Below are positions 48,000 to 60,268 of a stretch of 64,000 nucleotides of DNA, one piece after another; within the stretch, counting starts at the first letter, position 1, and the number at the start of each line of letters is the position of its first letter. Origin of the DNA: Palaemon carinicauda. Lineage: Eukaryota; Arthropoda; Malacostraca; Decapoda; Palaemonidae. The position numbers and the translations under genes were made by a program. The stretch spans positions 27,652,903 to 27,716,902 of the forward strand of contig NC_090765.1 of the NCBI RefSeq assembly GCF_036898095.1, given 5' to 3'. Below the pieces are notes generated by a model that saw only the letters and a list, made by a program, of their open reading frames with translations, was not told the origin of the DNA and made no database searches.

Positions 48000-50530
48000 G
48001 CCACCTTTTACTGGTTGAGGATCTGAGATGCTGAGAACAAAACTTGCAACCCAGTCTCTCTAGAGAGATCCAATTTGTCAATTCCTCCAAGGAATGGTGT
48101 AGAGGGCGGGCCGGAAGAGGCTAATTAAAGACCTCATAGTACTTCTGCTGCACACAAGGCGGTGGGAAGTCTTGAGGATGAACCTGCCTGGAGGGAGCTG
48201 GAGGAGCCGGTGATCCGAGTAATCGCCTTCCAACGAACACTCTTCAGACCCTGAGACCAGGGCAAGGCTGCATTGGTCTTGAGGAGGGGGGGGGGGACTT
48301 TTGAGTGCCATAGACACGGTCTTTGCCCTCCTAAGGGGCCACCGCCAGATCTGACAACCCATTGTTGGCCCTCGTGTAGGTCAAAACCTGCAAGAAGCCG
48401 TGCTCAGACTCCCTTTACTCTGTCTTCGATAGCCAAAGACTAGCAGCCTTAGGAAGAAGGTCGTCAAATTCGGAGTTTTCCAGGGTGAGTTGTGGCTGTC
48501 AATGGAGTGATGTGGTACTGGAGAGAGCTTCCTGGAACCCTCTGAAGGTCTCACAGTTCTCCTAGGGGACTTTGGCAGGATCTTGGAATCCTTGGATTCT
48601 TTCCTCTGAGGGAAGAATGTTTCCAGGAAGGTCTTTGGAGGGACCCCCTTTTGTTGCTCACCTGCAGGAGGAGACGTGACATCTTCTACGGGCTTTGAAA
48701 CTCGTTAAAGTTCCTGAGAAACCACCTCGATGGGAGAGGGGCAGAAGGAGCTCACTAGAGATTTTTCTTTGAGAGAAGCCTCTTGTGAAGCTGGCGAAGG
48801 TTACGTAACCAGTCGAGGGGGCGTAGGACGATGATACTAAGCCTCTGCCTGGATGTTTTGGCTGGAGTCAAGTTGGATCTGGGCGAGACTACCTTGTGAG
48901 AAACCCCTCTTTTCCTCTTTAGGGGAGAGGAAGAAACCGAAGTTTCTTTACGGGGAAGAACCGTGGATCTCCGCCTTGGATCTGCCTGAGGAGAGGCAGA
49001 TTTCTCCAGAGGTATCCTGAGAGTTCCCAAGGGAAGAACCAGGGGAACACCAGCAACAAAAGCCTGATGGATGGCCTTCACTAGGGCTCTAAACCACAGT
49101 TCCTGACACACTATGGCGCTGCCTGTATTGCCATCGCTTGGGACTTCCTTGCTAAGGGAGGATTGGAGTGAGTCTGGCAGGGACTCTTCCCTGCTGTGTA
49201 CCTCTGACTGAGGTGACGAGTGAGGCACAGGAGATCGAAGAGAAGTTGAACCAGATAGCCTACGCCTACTCTTAGGTCTAGTAGGGGTCAATTTGACCCT
49301 GATAGATGGTGCTCATCAGGAGCTCCTCTCTTCCTCTTCAGGGGAGATGAAACCATGGGTTTTTGCCTTGAAAGTGCAGAGGAAGACTCCTCCAGGGGGC
49401 CCCTGGGAGTTTCCTAGGGGCGGGAGGATGGTAATCCTGAAGAGAAAGCTAGGGATACTGCCGTAACCAAGGCTTTGAACTACAGTTGCTCTTTTACTGT
49501 CTGAAAGTTCCCCTGAGAAGAGAGAAGAGGAGCTCCACAACAAAGTCTTTACTGTGGTCTCCTTCCGAGGAGAGGTAGGTTTATAAATTTTGAATCCCTG
49601 CAGGCTGTTCTTTCCTGTCTTTCCTGGCGAAAGGGATGTTCTGTGTTTGCGGGGAGGAGAATGGGGCGACGGTAAACGATGGGGAGGAGACCGAGCCGAA
49701 GAGGAGGGCGAGTTTGGCGAGGGCAGTGACCACAACGACGAGCCTCCCCAGGGGCAGGCAGAGCAGCAAGCAGATCAGCAGCATGCCTTCAAAGAGGAGT
49801 CTCTATAAGTGGTCTTTCTCGCGAACCAGAGAGGTGGTCACTTGCAGGAGACATGCCTTGGACTTTGCTTCACCTCGGTGACGACCATTTCGACCAGGGC
49901 CAAAGGGGTCCACCTCTGAATCGGACGAACTCTGCAATCCCGCACCTCGCTGAAGCAACTGCAACAACACCTCCTTGGAAGGTGGACCTTGCCGGGCAAA
50001 TCTAAGGTTGACCACACCTGAGAAAGGGGAGAAATAGACAAGGTCTCCCTTGGGGGGGGGTCTCACTAAAGGAGGCAACACCGTCTCTCGAGGACTGAGT
50101 TTGACCAGGAATTAAGGGGCCTCCGCTACTACTCGACGAAACCCCAGGGGGAACCGCTCGAGTAGAAGCATCGGAAGAAAGTAGGGCGGCAGAAGAAGCA
50201 GCTTTGGGTTTCTTCTGCCTAGAAGAAACTTTCGATGAAGAGTCCCTTTTAGACTTCTTATGCCGTCACTCAATCTTTTCCCACTGGGAGGCAGACCACT
50301 CCCGACGCTCAACACACTTACTAGCCACGTCACATCGTTGCCCCCTTACAAGCAGGACACAAATGGTGAGGATCGGTATCCTTGGAAGACACGAAAGTAC
50401 CGCAGGAGCGGCTCTCGGGTCCCAGGTAGGTACGCATGATCGACAAGCAAAGGCACACACACACAAACTGAAAGAAAAAGCACAAAAAGATTAATAATGG
50501 CAGTCCAAATGGAGAGCAGGAAAAGCGATA
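48000..50530 (-). pseudogene. gag-like region of DIRS copy C
   Basis: Begins in the coding sense with a Cys-rich segment at 50266-50530: RTYLGPESRSCGTFVSSKDT, DPHHLCPACKG, CDVASKCVERREWSASQWEK. The regular CxxC spacing suggests a zinc-binding fold. A Lys/Ser-rich stretch (KKPKAASS) and long Ser/Pro/Arg-rich pieces follow (48755-49291 with QELWFRALVKAIHQAFVAGV; 49316-49735). It probably encodes the RNA-packaging protein of the element. Frameshifts divide it into at least five pieces. Confidence 0.7.
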
Positions 50531-50695
50531 ATAACCGTTTTCAACCCGAGCCAAAAGAAAAGTGAAGCACAGTCACAGCTAGTTAGCGGGATAAGTAGTT
50601 AACCCTCGCTAAATTCTAATGGCTCGTCCTTTCAGCTTCACTAAAAGTAATACCCCTATAAATAACGTAGTTTTGTATCCCAGTTACAGAACAAG

Positions 50696-51427
50696 TAAAT
50701 TCTTAGAACTTCTAGTCATGCTGTGAATAATTTAGGAAAGATGGGGTCTCCCTGTCTAATTCCTTTCTCAATGTTAATTTTCTCACTATCTTCATGTAAT
50801 ATAAGAATTACTGTACTTCCTGTATAGATATTTTAAGTGTTCTAACATAAGATTCATCTATTTCTTGTATTTGAAGGCTTTTATTATTGCTGAAGTTTTG
50901 ACAGAATCAAAAGCTTTCTCAGTCTATAAATGCCATCCATACTGGTTTGTCATACTCTGCTGATTTTTCCATTAGCTTGTTAATTACATGGATATGATCA
51001 GTTGTTGAATACCCACTTCTAAAGCCTGCATGCTCTCTTGGTTGCTCAAAGTCTAACTGTCTTTCTATTCAGCCAATGATCTTTGTATATATTTCACAAA
51101 TTACGGAGTTAACTTATTGGTCGGTAAGTTTTCAGGTCTTTTTTGTCTCCCTTTCTGTGAATTAGTATAATCATAAAGCTCTTCCAAGCTATAGGTATAC
51201 TGTAGAGCATTCATGCAGACATTTTGTGTAAAGTTCAGCGAGTTTTACTACTATGAAATCTCTTATCTATTATTAAATCAATTGTTAGCTCATCTTCTCC
51301 AGCTGCTTTGTCTCTTTTTATGCCTTTTATTGCTTTCTTTACTTCTCCTACTGTTATGTTTGGTACTGGCTTGAAAGTTTCATTATTTCTATTGGCAAAG
51401 TTATTTCTTATATCACTATTGTACAGC
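50696..51427 (-). mobile_element. RTE-like LINE fragment
   Basis: Minus strand encodes NITVGEVKKAIKGIKRDKAA GEDELTIDL, then [18 protein letters not shown] after a shift, and further DIYTGSTVILILHEDSEKIN followed by KGIRQGDPIFPKLFTA. These are the RT finger and palm blocks of RTE-type LINEs. Squeezed between DIRS copies C and E. Confidence 0.85.
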
Positions 51428-54400
51428 ATTGTATAGTTAGGAAATATAAAAAATATTTCCAAATTTGTCATTTGTTCCTACATGAATGCAAACCCTTCTC
51501 ACTTTTACTATGGAGACTCATCCTTAGGTGGGTAAGTCCTAAACACAACAGGCCAGGAACTTGACACCTCATGAACTCTCAATTAAGTATGAGACTTAGC
51601 AGCCTAAGCAATCATGGTGAGTGAGTAGTAACTAAGCACTGTGACTTGAACAAGTGAGAATAAAGTGTGATACACATTATCAAACTTAAACCTAGACACT
51701 GCCCACCTCCCCCTTGCAGGAAGAACAGGGATATAATAAAATATATTACATATTTTCAGATCACACATGGGAAATGGATATTAACTGAGGTCAGAGGTAG
51801 TCCAACTTGCAATCCTCCAGATGCTATGCTCCAAGAGAGGGGAAAATGAAGGATGAAAAGGCCAGTCATTCTATCTATTCATCCCAGACTAACACCAAGT
51901 TACGTCTGCCCTCGATCGACTGTTACTTGCCCTTTAAAGGAGCTGAGGTATGTTATACCACTTGTTGAGTGGCCACCTTAGGATTCAGGGAGACAGTGTC
52001 TAGGTTTCTATGGGTTATATCTTACATGTAATGGGCAGTAAAGATGATCTGACAATGACACCCACTTGTACGACCTGCACCAAAGATAAGTTTCTCTTGA
52101 ATGCTAGGGATATGCTTACACCCCTAAAGTCATGAGCTTTGGGTCTACAATCATGACTAGGATAATCAGGATTCAGTGTGGTCAATGACCTGTCATACAA
52201 GCAGATATTGTATTTTTGGTGACTCCTCTTGACCCTGCCCATCCTCACAAGCAAACGTTTAATGAACAGGCGAGCTACAGATGTGCGCTTGAGATAGTGC
52301 TTCAGTACTCTCACAGGATACAGTAAAAACTGATCAGTATCATCGGTTACGTCACAAAGACCCAAAATCTGGAGGGCCCGAACCTAGGAATCTCTACAGG
52401 CGAATTCTGAGTCTTAGCTACAAACTCAGTGACGAAGCCGGGTGTTACTTGGGCCCCTTCTCTTGAACGGGCAATGTCGTAGGAAAGACCATGCAACTCG
52501 CTAACCCTCTTAGCTGAGGCAAGAGGGAGAATGAAAACTGTTTCACGGAACTCCTTTCAGAGAGTGTAGTGATCGTACTACGTTCCAAGGAGATGATCTA
52601 ACTTCCGAATGTGAGCATGTAAGCTCGAAAATCTGTATGAGGAGAGACAATTCTGTCGAGGAGGAAATATTAACTCCATTCAGACTCAAGACAAGGTTCA
52701 AAGCTGAGTGATACCCTTTCACTGCTGAGACTGAGCAGAATTTTTCTTCCCTGACGTATAGTAGGAACAGTCCAGGACACTCATTACCCAAGGCTTGGCC
52801 CTATGTTTCAGCTAGGTTGCACAATGGCAAGACAAACATCCCTCTACCTCAGCAGTAGGGGATTGCTGGAATCAGCACTTCCCTCTCCCTACCCTCTTCC
52901 TGGAAGAACCATGTTGAGTGGCTTGAAAGGGTTGTCCATACAGACCAGACACTCCCTTTGGATAGAAGTGGTTACAGGGGGTTCTAATCAGAGTCTGGGA
53001 AAGGCCCCAAAGGCCTTCCTTCCATCTAATCCCGCAGGCACGAACAGCGCTCAGGATTAGAGAGTCAGGCAAAGCAGTTCTCCACTTCTCCACCGTTGCC
53101 GTCACGACTCATCGGTAGGAGAGATATAGTCGCTCACACCAATGTGTTCTGCAGTATCAGAGCTACCTCTGAACTAAATTGTTTTGAAAATTGGGATATC
53201 AAGGCATCCCTCCTCTTCAAAACCCAGTTTGCTGACTGGTGTGCCAGGAGGGTAAATGCATTCCCATTAGATAACACGAGATTTGTGCTTCTCTAAAGAC
53301 TCCTGGGTAGATATCCCATTGACTTTGCAAAGTGCGTCACTGTGCCTGACCACTTAAAGCTAGAGGGAGGCTATGGCAGACAATTCCATGGCCAAAGCCT
53401 CAGTGGCCGAGAAGGACATGCCTTCCGACTTGAGTCTGTCAAAGAAGAGTCCACTCGACAGTGTCCACACTGATGTGTCAATCTGGTGAGGTACAGCTTT
53501 CTCTAGTGCATAGACACTACTATGACTCAAGAGTAAGTGGAGCAAGAACTTGTTTGATGTTTGACAGACTGGAAGCGAGTGAGTTCTCAGATCAACAGAT
53601 CTTATTGTCAACTTGATCCATGGCCAAACTAGCCAGATCTGACAAAGGCAGTTCCAGAGAGGGTACAGGGTACAGTCCCTTCCACCTCCAGCTCGTGGTT
53701 GTCGTCTGCATGCAAGCACACAATGACAGCCTCAAGCAGTACCATCTTCTCTAGATGGGGTACTGAAGTACTGAAACCAAAGAAGGGAGCAGGAGTCCAC
53801 CGTCTAGGTAGTAAAGGTGAGGGATGGTGCTGAAGTACATCCAACCAAAAAACGGTGAATGGGGCCACGCACCTTTGGCCTGCCTGATTACCAGGGTACA
53901 TGGGGAAACATGGATCGTGGTACAGGGACATGACATGGGGTCACAGCCCAGGCAACGTGCACCGACCCCAGAAGAACAAAACATAGGGGTGTGACTACAA
54001 AAGTTCTACAACACCCTGAAAAGTGAGGTGGTGTTGTAAGGAGCCCTTTCCTTACAACTACAACTGAGCTTCCTGAATTTCTTTGATTTCTTCCTCCTTT
54101 TCTTAGAAAGTGTAAGAATCTGCCAAAAGACGAAAAGGATGAGGAAGAGGAGCTGGAGGAGGAGGCAGAAAAAACTTATTTCTTCCTCTTAACAATGCTT
54201 ACCTCAAGCTCTGCAAGCACATGAGTCAAAGTTTGAGCGACCACTGAGGAACACTATCACCTGGGAGGAAGTAGTCACAATCTCTGGGGTTTGTAACACA
54301 GACACAGAGAGGGAGGGGACTATGGGCCCTAGAACCACAGGCTGACAAATAGGATAACATCAGGCACATGCACTGATGATTTTGACCCTGAAGGCAACTT

Positions 54401-54960
54401 ACACCCAACCTTGGGAGTGGCACCAACTTGTGCTGGAGCGTTCTTTCCTAAAGGCAATGGCACTCTTACAGAGGAGTGAGCCTTAAGTCCTTTTGGGTTA
54501 AGGGATCAACTAAAGAACCACCACTGCGGTTACATCACCCCCACCCTTCATCAATGGGATCACCACAGGAAACACTGGCACCAGGGGAGCTTCCAGATCC
54601 TTTGACAAAGACATAATGGGTATACCTACCAGAACCAAGGAGGTCCAAGACTTCCTTAGGTCAAACTTGTCATTGGCGGTCTGCATGGCAACAGAAGGAG
54701 AGTTTCCAGCCTCTGTTGGGGTGCAGCAATCACTGGGGATCTTCACATATCATCAGGACCTGAAAAACCCACTGACACAGATACGGAGATCTCCTCGCTC
54801 CTTACGCATACTCGCCAGGGACAACGCTAGGGGCGTATAAAAGGTGCCACGGTAGCAGCCACACTTGATGAGGGAAAGGAGGAGGTTCAAGACTTCCTCG
54901 CACAGAGATAGTATGGATCAACAAGTTTAGCCATTAACCAGTTGCAGCATTCAACCTTTT
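51428..54960 (-). mobile_element. DIRS-like copy E, lacking the RT region
   Basis: Left end at 51428-51530 keeps only the internal complementary region (TTTCCAAATTTGTCATTTGT then CCTACATGAATGCAAACCCT), not the outer terminal repeat. Recombinase pieces follow on the - strand: 52015-52365 (DQFLLYPVRVLKHYLKRTSV ARLF, then RVKRSHQKYNI) and 52380-52791 (FCSVSAVKGYHSALNLVLSL near 52700). From 52800 gag-like sequence takes over, with no RT or RNase H between, so the copy has lost its middle. Acidic, Glu-rich sequence at 54110-54170 is part of the gag tract. Confidence 0.75.
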
Positions 54961-55146
54961 CCTAGTAAGTACAAATCTCTTGCTTTACATCTATCACATA
55001 TACTGTACCGTAACAACAGCCAGTGCTCACTTCCTGAGAAGTAGAAGAAAAAGATCAAAGCCTTTCATTAGGTCACAGCAGTATGTACCCACTTATTGCA
55101 GCCGAAGACAAAGTGGAGAGATTCCGCCTGTCGTTAATTCATTAAT
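54961..55146. other. unidentified sequence between DIRS E and a SINE
   Basis: No gene or known repeat seen. Confidence 0.4.
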
Positions 55147-55470
55147 TACCTCATTTTGGCGGTCTATTGGAAACATCCTTGCCTGGCACTAGCCAGACTG
55201 GGGTTCAATCCCGTTTAAATTCGATAGTTTCTTTATTGTCTGCAACCCCTCCATCCTTGTGAGCTAAGGATGGTGGTTTGGGGAACCTATAGGTCTACCT
55301 GCTGAGTCATCAGCAGCCATTGCCTGGCCCTCCTTGGTCCTAGTTCGGGTGGAATGGGAGCTCGGGCATTGATCATATGTACAATATATATGGTCAGTCT
55401 CTAGGGCAATATCACTATCCTTTGCCTCTGTTATTCATGAGTGACCTTTTAAACCTTTAGACCTAAGGAA
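55147..55470 (+). repeat. tRNA-derived SINE
   Basis: The head has an A-box-like TGGCGGTCTATTGG (55157-55170) and a B-box GGTTCAATCCC (55202-55212) at tRNA-like spacing, so it has an RNA polymerase III internal promoter layout. The body follows: CCATCCTTGTGAGCTAAGGA, CTGAGTCATCAGCAGCCATT, GCCTGGCCCTCCTTGG, GTCTCTAGGGCAATATCACT. A body fragment of the same SINE is at 16757-16910. Confidence 0.75.
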
Positions 55471-56501
55471 TTTAACGACCGTTCCTTCTTCAATGAAGGC
55501 GTTTCCTTATTTTAAATGACGGAATATTTGTATAATTGTAGAAGAAAATGTCTATCAAAATGTTATATATAAAGACCAGCTAGCATAGTGTATGAACACA
55601 CTTGTGAACAAACAAAGATATTGTAGTAATCAACAACAGTGTTACAAGCAATAACTGGAATAAATTATATTTTCAGTACCTGTAAGTATGTGAAATGGAA
55701 GCCTTTCTCTCTAATTTCTACCTGGAAATACTCCTCATGTATCTTTTCCGGATGTGCCTTATGAAATTATTTATACTTATTAAAATATGTAATTGTTAAA
55801 TATATAAAAAATTAAATACTGAATGGCAACTATACTTATGGTACAGTGTACAATTAACCTCTGAATAATACTAGTGCACTAATGTGCATCTTTTCAAAGA
55901 AAAGAAAGTGTCACAGAAAAATCATCACAATTTTAGCCATAAAAAGTCAATGTTCTTTACACATAGCTCCAAGTAAAGTCAATTACAAGAGTAATATTTT
56001 AATTTCCTTTAACTTGAATATCTTGACAACCCATTTTGTATGGCATTATGCTTGTGAATATACTACATTAAATCTTATCTACAGTAAAGATATAATTATC
56101 AAAACATTTATTAGCAGCACGATATCTAGTGATATATACTGTATGTACATAATGGAATGACATTACACATTCACCCAAATCATCATCATGGCAAAATAAA
56201 AAGAACTTGAATCAGTCATCTAATAGAAGCAAAAACCATAATTACAGGTACCTTTCTTTTATATTAATCCTTGAATATATTTCTCTTTGCAAATATACTA
56301 TGTAATGTTATACACAAATTTTATTTTTAATACATAAAAGAAATTTGTTTGTTTACAACTGACTAAAAGTCAGTATTGCTAATCTAATTACTTTGTTCAT
56401 GATACAATAGTATCATTCTTTTTTCTTTCAATGCCTTTCCCAAGAAATAATTTACGACAAAAAACTTGTTTATCATAATAATTAAAACAGTTAAGGAATA
56501 T
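55471..56501. other. AT-rich METTL4 intron sequence
   Basis: No gene or repeat recognised. The open frame 55882-56160 on the + strand has no recognisable motif. Confidence 0.4.
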
Positions 56502-57893
56502 AATGGTGTATGTAAGAAATACTTACTGCAGTCTGCAAAATCAACACAATTGTAATAACAATGGCTATTGTGGATATGGCCGTGGCCTGAGACCGTAGTA
56601 AGGGCCACCGGAGGGTCGTATCTAAACAATATGAAGCCCGTCCCATGTAGTAAACAATTTAAAAATATAACAATAGAACGAGTCATTGAGAATCCCTCAT
56701 GGCGGAGTAGAACTCAAGGCGGAGTGGAAAACGTTCATAACTACTCCCGAGCCGTAACGGGGAGAGGACGAAACACGGACCTAAAATAACGCTAACAATT
56801 GAAAAGTCACCAAAAATAAATAACTCGTAAGTTATCATCCACCCAGAGGGGGAGAGGTGAGGGAGGGAGAACCCGTTGAACGCACAAAACGGAAAACGGG
56901 AAATCCGCTCACCCAACGGAGCTAAGAAAGAAAACGAGAGAAAGGGGTAACTCGTGACTGCGAACAGAAAACGGGGACCCCAAGCTCTCGCTCTCTTGGA
57001 CACAATATCAGGACTAAAAATCACACAACACTATTATAAACGTATAAAATAAAAAATGTACATCAAGATAAGACTACGAACGAAGAATAGCATCTGCTAA
57101 AAATTAAAATAAATAGCACAGTCGAGTGACAAACGCCTCGGAGGGGCGGGTACTAAACAATAACAAAGTTAGATCGCTATCTCGTTCGTAGGCTGGACTA
57201 CTAGCAAAAAGTACCATGAGCATAAAAACACAAAAATAATAACGGTTCTAAAGGCATAAGGCCAGGGACTTAACCAAGAACCTAAGTGACAGAGTACTAA
57301 ACGGGCAGACAAAGATGAATTCCCAAACAAGTGAACAAACAATGGCCGCCGTGAAGGGCCAGAAGGGAATAATAAAACAGACTATACTGGATATAAAACA
57401 AAAGCCCGGTACTATAAAAAGCTGTCAAAACAAACTATGGTACTTAACATTGGAATGTGTGAAGATGGAGCTTCGGACATGACAAAATAAATCCACGATT
57501 GATAAAAAAGGCCGAGAGCACCACAAAAAAATTCAACACTTAAGAGTCCAAAAAGAAGGATGTAGTTCAGATGGCGCTCGCGTAGTGGTGTGGGTGGTGT
57601 GGCGCTGGGGGTTGGCTAGGGCCTTTGTATCGGCCCATCCCTTTGACGAAGGAATTAACTAAATGGAAGACAACCTGTGAATAGTGGATTTCACGCGCCT
57701 TTGCTTTATACACGACACCCAAAAGGTGCTCGCGCGAGGGTTGTAACCTCAGCATTCCATGCTTTTATCTTTCTCTGGTATAATTGGAAGGTTTTATCAG
57801 AAAAGATATATAAGAAGGACTCTTTTCACCGGCCGCCACAGGTCGACCCAGAAATGGTGTATGTAAGAAATACTTACTGCAGTCTGCAAAATC
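56502..57893. mobile_element. 1.3-kb insertion between 41-bp perfect direct repeats (class unknown)
   Basis: 56502-56542 and 57853-57893 are identical (AATGGTGTATGTAAGAAATA ... CTGCAAAATC). The 1310 bases between are more GC-rich than the flanks and show no RT, integrase or transposase motif. One end reads TGTGGCGGCCGGTG on the - strand (57840 downward), which could be the TG start of a solo LTR, but I found no matching CA end with a short target duplication. The open frame at 56683-57024 (-) has no recognisable motif. Confidence 0.6.
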
Positions 57894-57895
57894 CA
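57878..57895 (-). CDS. METTL4: candidate 18-nt METTL4 micro-exon
   Basis: On the - strand TTAATTTTTCTAG precedes TGGATTTTGCAGACTGCA, followed by a strong donor GTAAGT. Inserted between the exons at 58078-58165 and 43191-43356 it keeps the frame (phase 1 in, phase 1 out) and would add VDFADC. Most of it lies inside the right copy of the 41-bp direct repeat, so the left copy duplicates the last 16 bases and the donor. Confidence 0.3.
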
Positions 57896-58077
57896 CTAGA
57901 AAAATTAACAGGGAGCATTCAACAAACCCACTTAATAAGCTGGTCTTGCTAAGACTTATTTATCATATATTAATTTTCTCTTAAAGAAGTTCGCTCTATC
58001 TAACCTACTGAGCAATATTAAACGTTTTAAGGTAAGCACCTGCCAATCTGGAAAAAGAGACAACATTAAACACATAC

Positions 58078-58165
58078 CTTTGGTAATTCTCTTCCTTTTC
58101 TTTGGCGGCTCAACACTGCTGGTTGTACTTTCCATCTCCCTTGCAATTTTTTCAGCCTGGCCATC
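58078..58165 (-). CDS. METTL4: probable METTL4 upstream coding exon with basic nuclear-localisation-like motif
   Basis: Acceptor ATATTCTAG and donor GTATGTG on the - strand bound 88 bases. The frame that fits the next exon reads DGQAEKIAREMESTTSSVEP followed by PKKRKRITK. PKKRKR is a classical basic nuclear localisation sequence, and vertebrate METTL4 has KKRKR at a comparable place in its N-terminal half. One other frame is also open, so the reading frame rests on phase agreement. Upstream exons and the start codon were not found and may lie outside the window. Confidence 0.55.
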
Positions 58166-58243
58166 CTAGAATATGAAAAATGTTACTATCACTATTTTAT
58201 GCTATTAACAAATAACAAACAAAGGGTACACATTTCATGGATA

Positions 58244-58246
<3 letters not shown>

Positions 58247-58314
<68 letters not shown>
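58247..58314. repeat. (GA)n microsatellite
   Basis: About 34 GA units. Confidence 0.97.
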
Positions 58315-58316
<2 letters not shown>

Positions 58317-59056
58317 TATCATAACAACAGATGAGAGCTAAAAACTTGTCCTTTCAAAGATCATATGTAACCCTATAAGACTAAATTAACAGGAGGAAAA
58401 GTTGCGATACTTAGTGTAGATTGTCATGGAATGGAAAAGAATGAGATTCAGTGTATGTTCCAGCAAGTATAAATCTGTCTAAATAGCTTGGAAAAAGAGA
58501 AAGAGGGTTGTTTTATGAAATTCAAATGCACAGATAACTGAGAAAGATGACATACATAGATAGTAAGTATAGAACTCCAGGGGTAAATGGAGATGGAATA
58601 AATCTTCTATAAATATTCAAAAATTGGGCTTGACTTGAAATACATAGTAATAAGGAATATTGTATTTATAATTGTACTTTGGAAGAAAATTAAGATGGAA
58701 GGTTTGTTACCTTAGCTGGCAGACGTAATGGGAAGAATTGGAATGGAAACAAATAGCAAGAAACTTGACCTGGAGAGGAAATGTTAGACAAGAATAGTTC
58801 AGCATCCAATTAGGAGAAATGAGTTTGATAAAACATGAAATTAGCATTAGAGTGCAAGGAGATAAACAAAAATTGGAATTAATATATATGGAGCCAGCAA
58901 AATTTAAGGATGGAGCAACAGAATCAGTATGGAAAATTTACAGGTTTAAGAATGAATCTGAATTTGATAGATATACAGTACGGTATGTACATAACAGCAC
59001 AGTATCTTAATTAATGTTTGTGGTTGAGTAGTTATTAAAGATAAACCTTGTGAATC
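58315..59056. other. unidentified AT-rich stretch upstream of the METTL4 exon
   Basis: The open frame 58819-59010 (+) has no recognisable motif. No known repeat recognised. Confidence 0.35.
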
Positions 59057-59057
59057 A

Positions 59058-59202
<145 letters not shown>

Positions 59203-59218
59203 CAGGACATATACAGTA

Positions 59219-60266
59219 CAGGGAATCCTTGGGTTATGATGGTCCCGACTTAACGCTGATTTGGGGTTACGAATGCGCCCCCAAAAATATAAAAAATAAT
59301 ATTAAGCGTCGTTCCGTCTTACGTTGTTAGCGTCGTAAGCGACGTAAACAATTGCGAACTATTTCTAGCGCGCAGCGAATGATACGCTTTGTTTCGGTTG
59401 TGGGCGAGGAAGACGGAGTCAGTCACGTTACTCAGTTACAGTGATACGCCGGTTCGGTTCTCTCTCACGTGTTTGATCATTTTTTTTTTAACTTTTTGCC
59501 CTTCGTTATGGCTCCAAAGTGTAAGGCAGATTCTTTTGATGGTAGTGCATCAAAGAAAAGAAAGACCATCACCATGGAAGTGAAATTAGACATTATTAAG
59601 AGATCTAAAAATGGTGAAATGTAACGAACATTGGCCGGTCGTTGGCCTTAGTCGTTCGACCGTGGCTACCATTCTTAAGGATAAAGAGCGCATCGTTGAA
59701 CATGTAAAAGGATCTGCTCCTATGAAATCAACAGTGATAACCAAGCAGCATAGTGGTTTAATTATTGAAATGGAAAGATTATTGGTGCTTTGGTTGGAAG
59801 ATCAAAATCAACGGCGTATTCCGGTGAGCCTTATGGTGATTCAGGAGGTGAAAAGATTGTTTGAAGCGTTGAAAAAGAAAGGGGGGAAAGAAAGTGAAAG
59901 TGAAGTGTTTTCAGCTAGTAGGGGTTGGTTTATGCGATTTAAGGCTCGGGCCAATTACCATAATCTTAAAGTGCAAAGTGAAGCTGCTAGTGGGGATGAG
60001 AAAGCAGCAAGAGAATTTCCTAAAGCATTGGCCGAGATAATTAGGGAGGGGGGTTATTCTGCTTATCAAGTGTTCAACATGGACGAGACAGGTTTATTTT
60101 GGAAGCGTATGCCTAACCACACATACATAGCAAAGGAAGAGAAGTCAGCACCCGGTCATAAAGCCAGCAAGGAGAGGCTAACTTTACTTTTTATGGGAAA
60201 TGCTGCTGGCGACTTCAAACTGAAGCCACTGCTGGTGTATCAACGTCGTAAGTCGAGGACCCCCTA
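59219..60266 (+). mobile_element. internally deleted pogo/Tigger-type DNA transposon
   Basis: Bounded by TA dinucleotides (59217-59218 and 60267-60268), the usual target duplication of the Tc1/mariner-pogo superfamily. The left end is CAGGGAATCCTTGGGTTATG and the right end, read inverted, is TAGGGGGTCCTCGACTTACG, an imperfect terminal inverted repeat. The transposase begins at 59508 (MAPKCKADSFDGSASKKRKT), breaks by frameshift near 59625, and continues at 59640-60240. That part holds the CENP-B-type DNA-binding region (RSTVATILKDKERIVEHVKG) and the start of the DDE domain with VFNMDETGLFWKRMPN. After LKPLLVYQ the coding sequence jumps directly to the right terminus, so the distal catalytic residues are deleted. 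Confidence 0.85.
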
Positions 60267-60268
60267 TA

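Larger units (their letters stand above)
43831..50690 (-). mobile_element. DIRS-like retrotransposon copy C (most complete)
   Basis: Coding order on the - strand: 5' terminal repeat 50560-50690; gag-like 48000-50530; RT 46536-47290; RNase H 45542-45730; tyrosine recombinase 44200-44880; terminal module 43490-43830. This is the full domain order of DIRS retrotransposons, which integrate through a tyrosine recombinase instead of an integrase. A LINE fragment is nested at 45831-46450. All reading frames are interrupted. The copy lies in a METTL4 intron, sense to the gene. Confidence 0.88.

Noticed and set aside
48755..49735. Ser/Pro/Arg-rich - strand frames that look like SR-protein genes
   Set aside because: They lie in the gag position of DIRS copy C, with frameshifts between them and sequence shared with copies A and B.
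54110..54180. Short Glu-rich or Lys-rich stretch suggesting a nuclear protein exon
   Set aside because: No splice signals; it lies inside the gag-like tract of DIRS copy E.
55130..55225. Possible functional tRNA gene
   Set aside because: A and B boxes are present but no cloverleaf with an acceptor stem can be drawn, and a SINE body follows, repeated elsewhere.
57820..57852. GGCCGCCACAGGTCGACC looks like a cloning linker (restriction-site-like), suggesting vector contamination
   Set aside because: It is under 25 bases, continues into element-like sequence, and no further vector sequence is seen.
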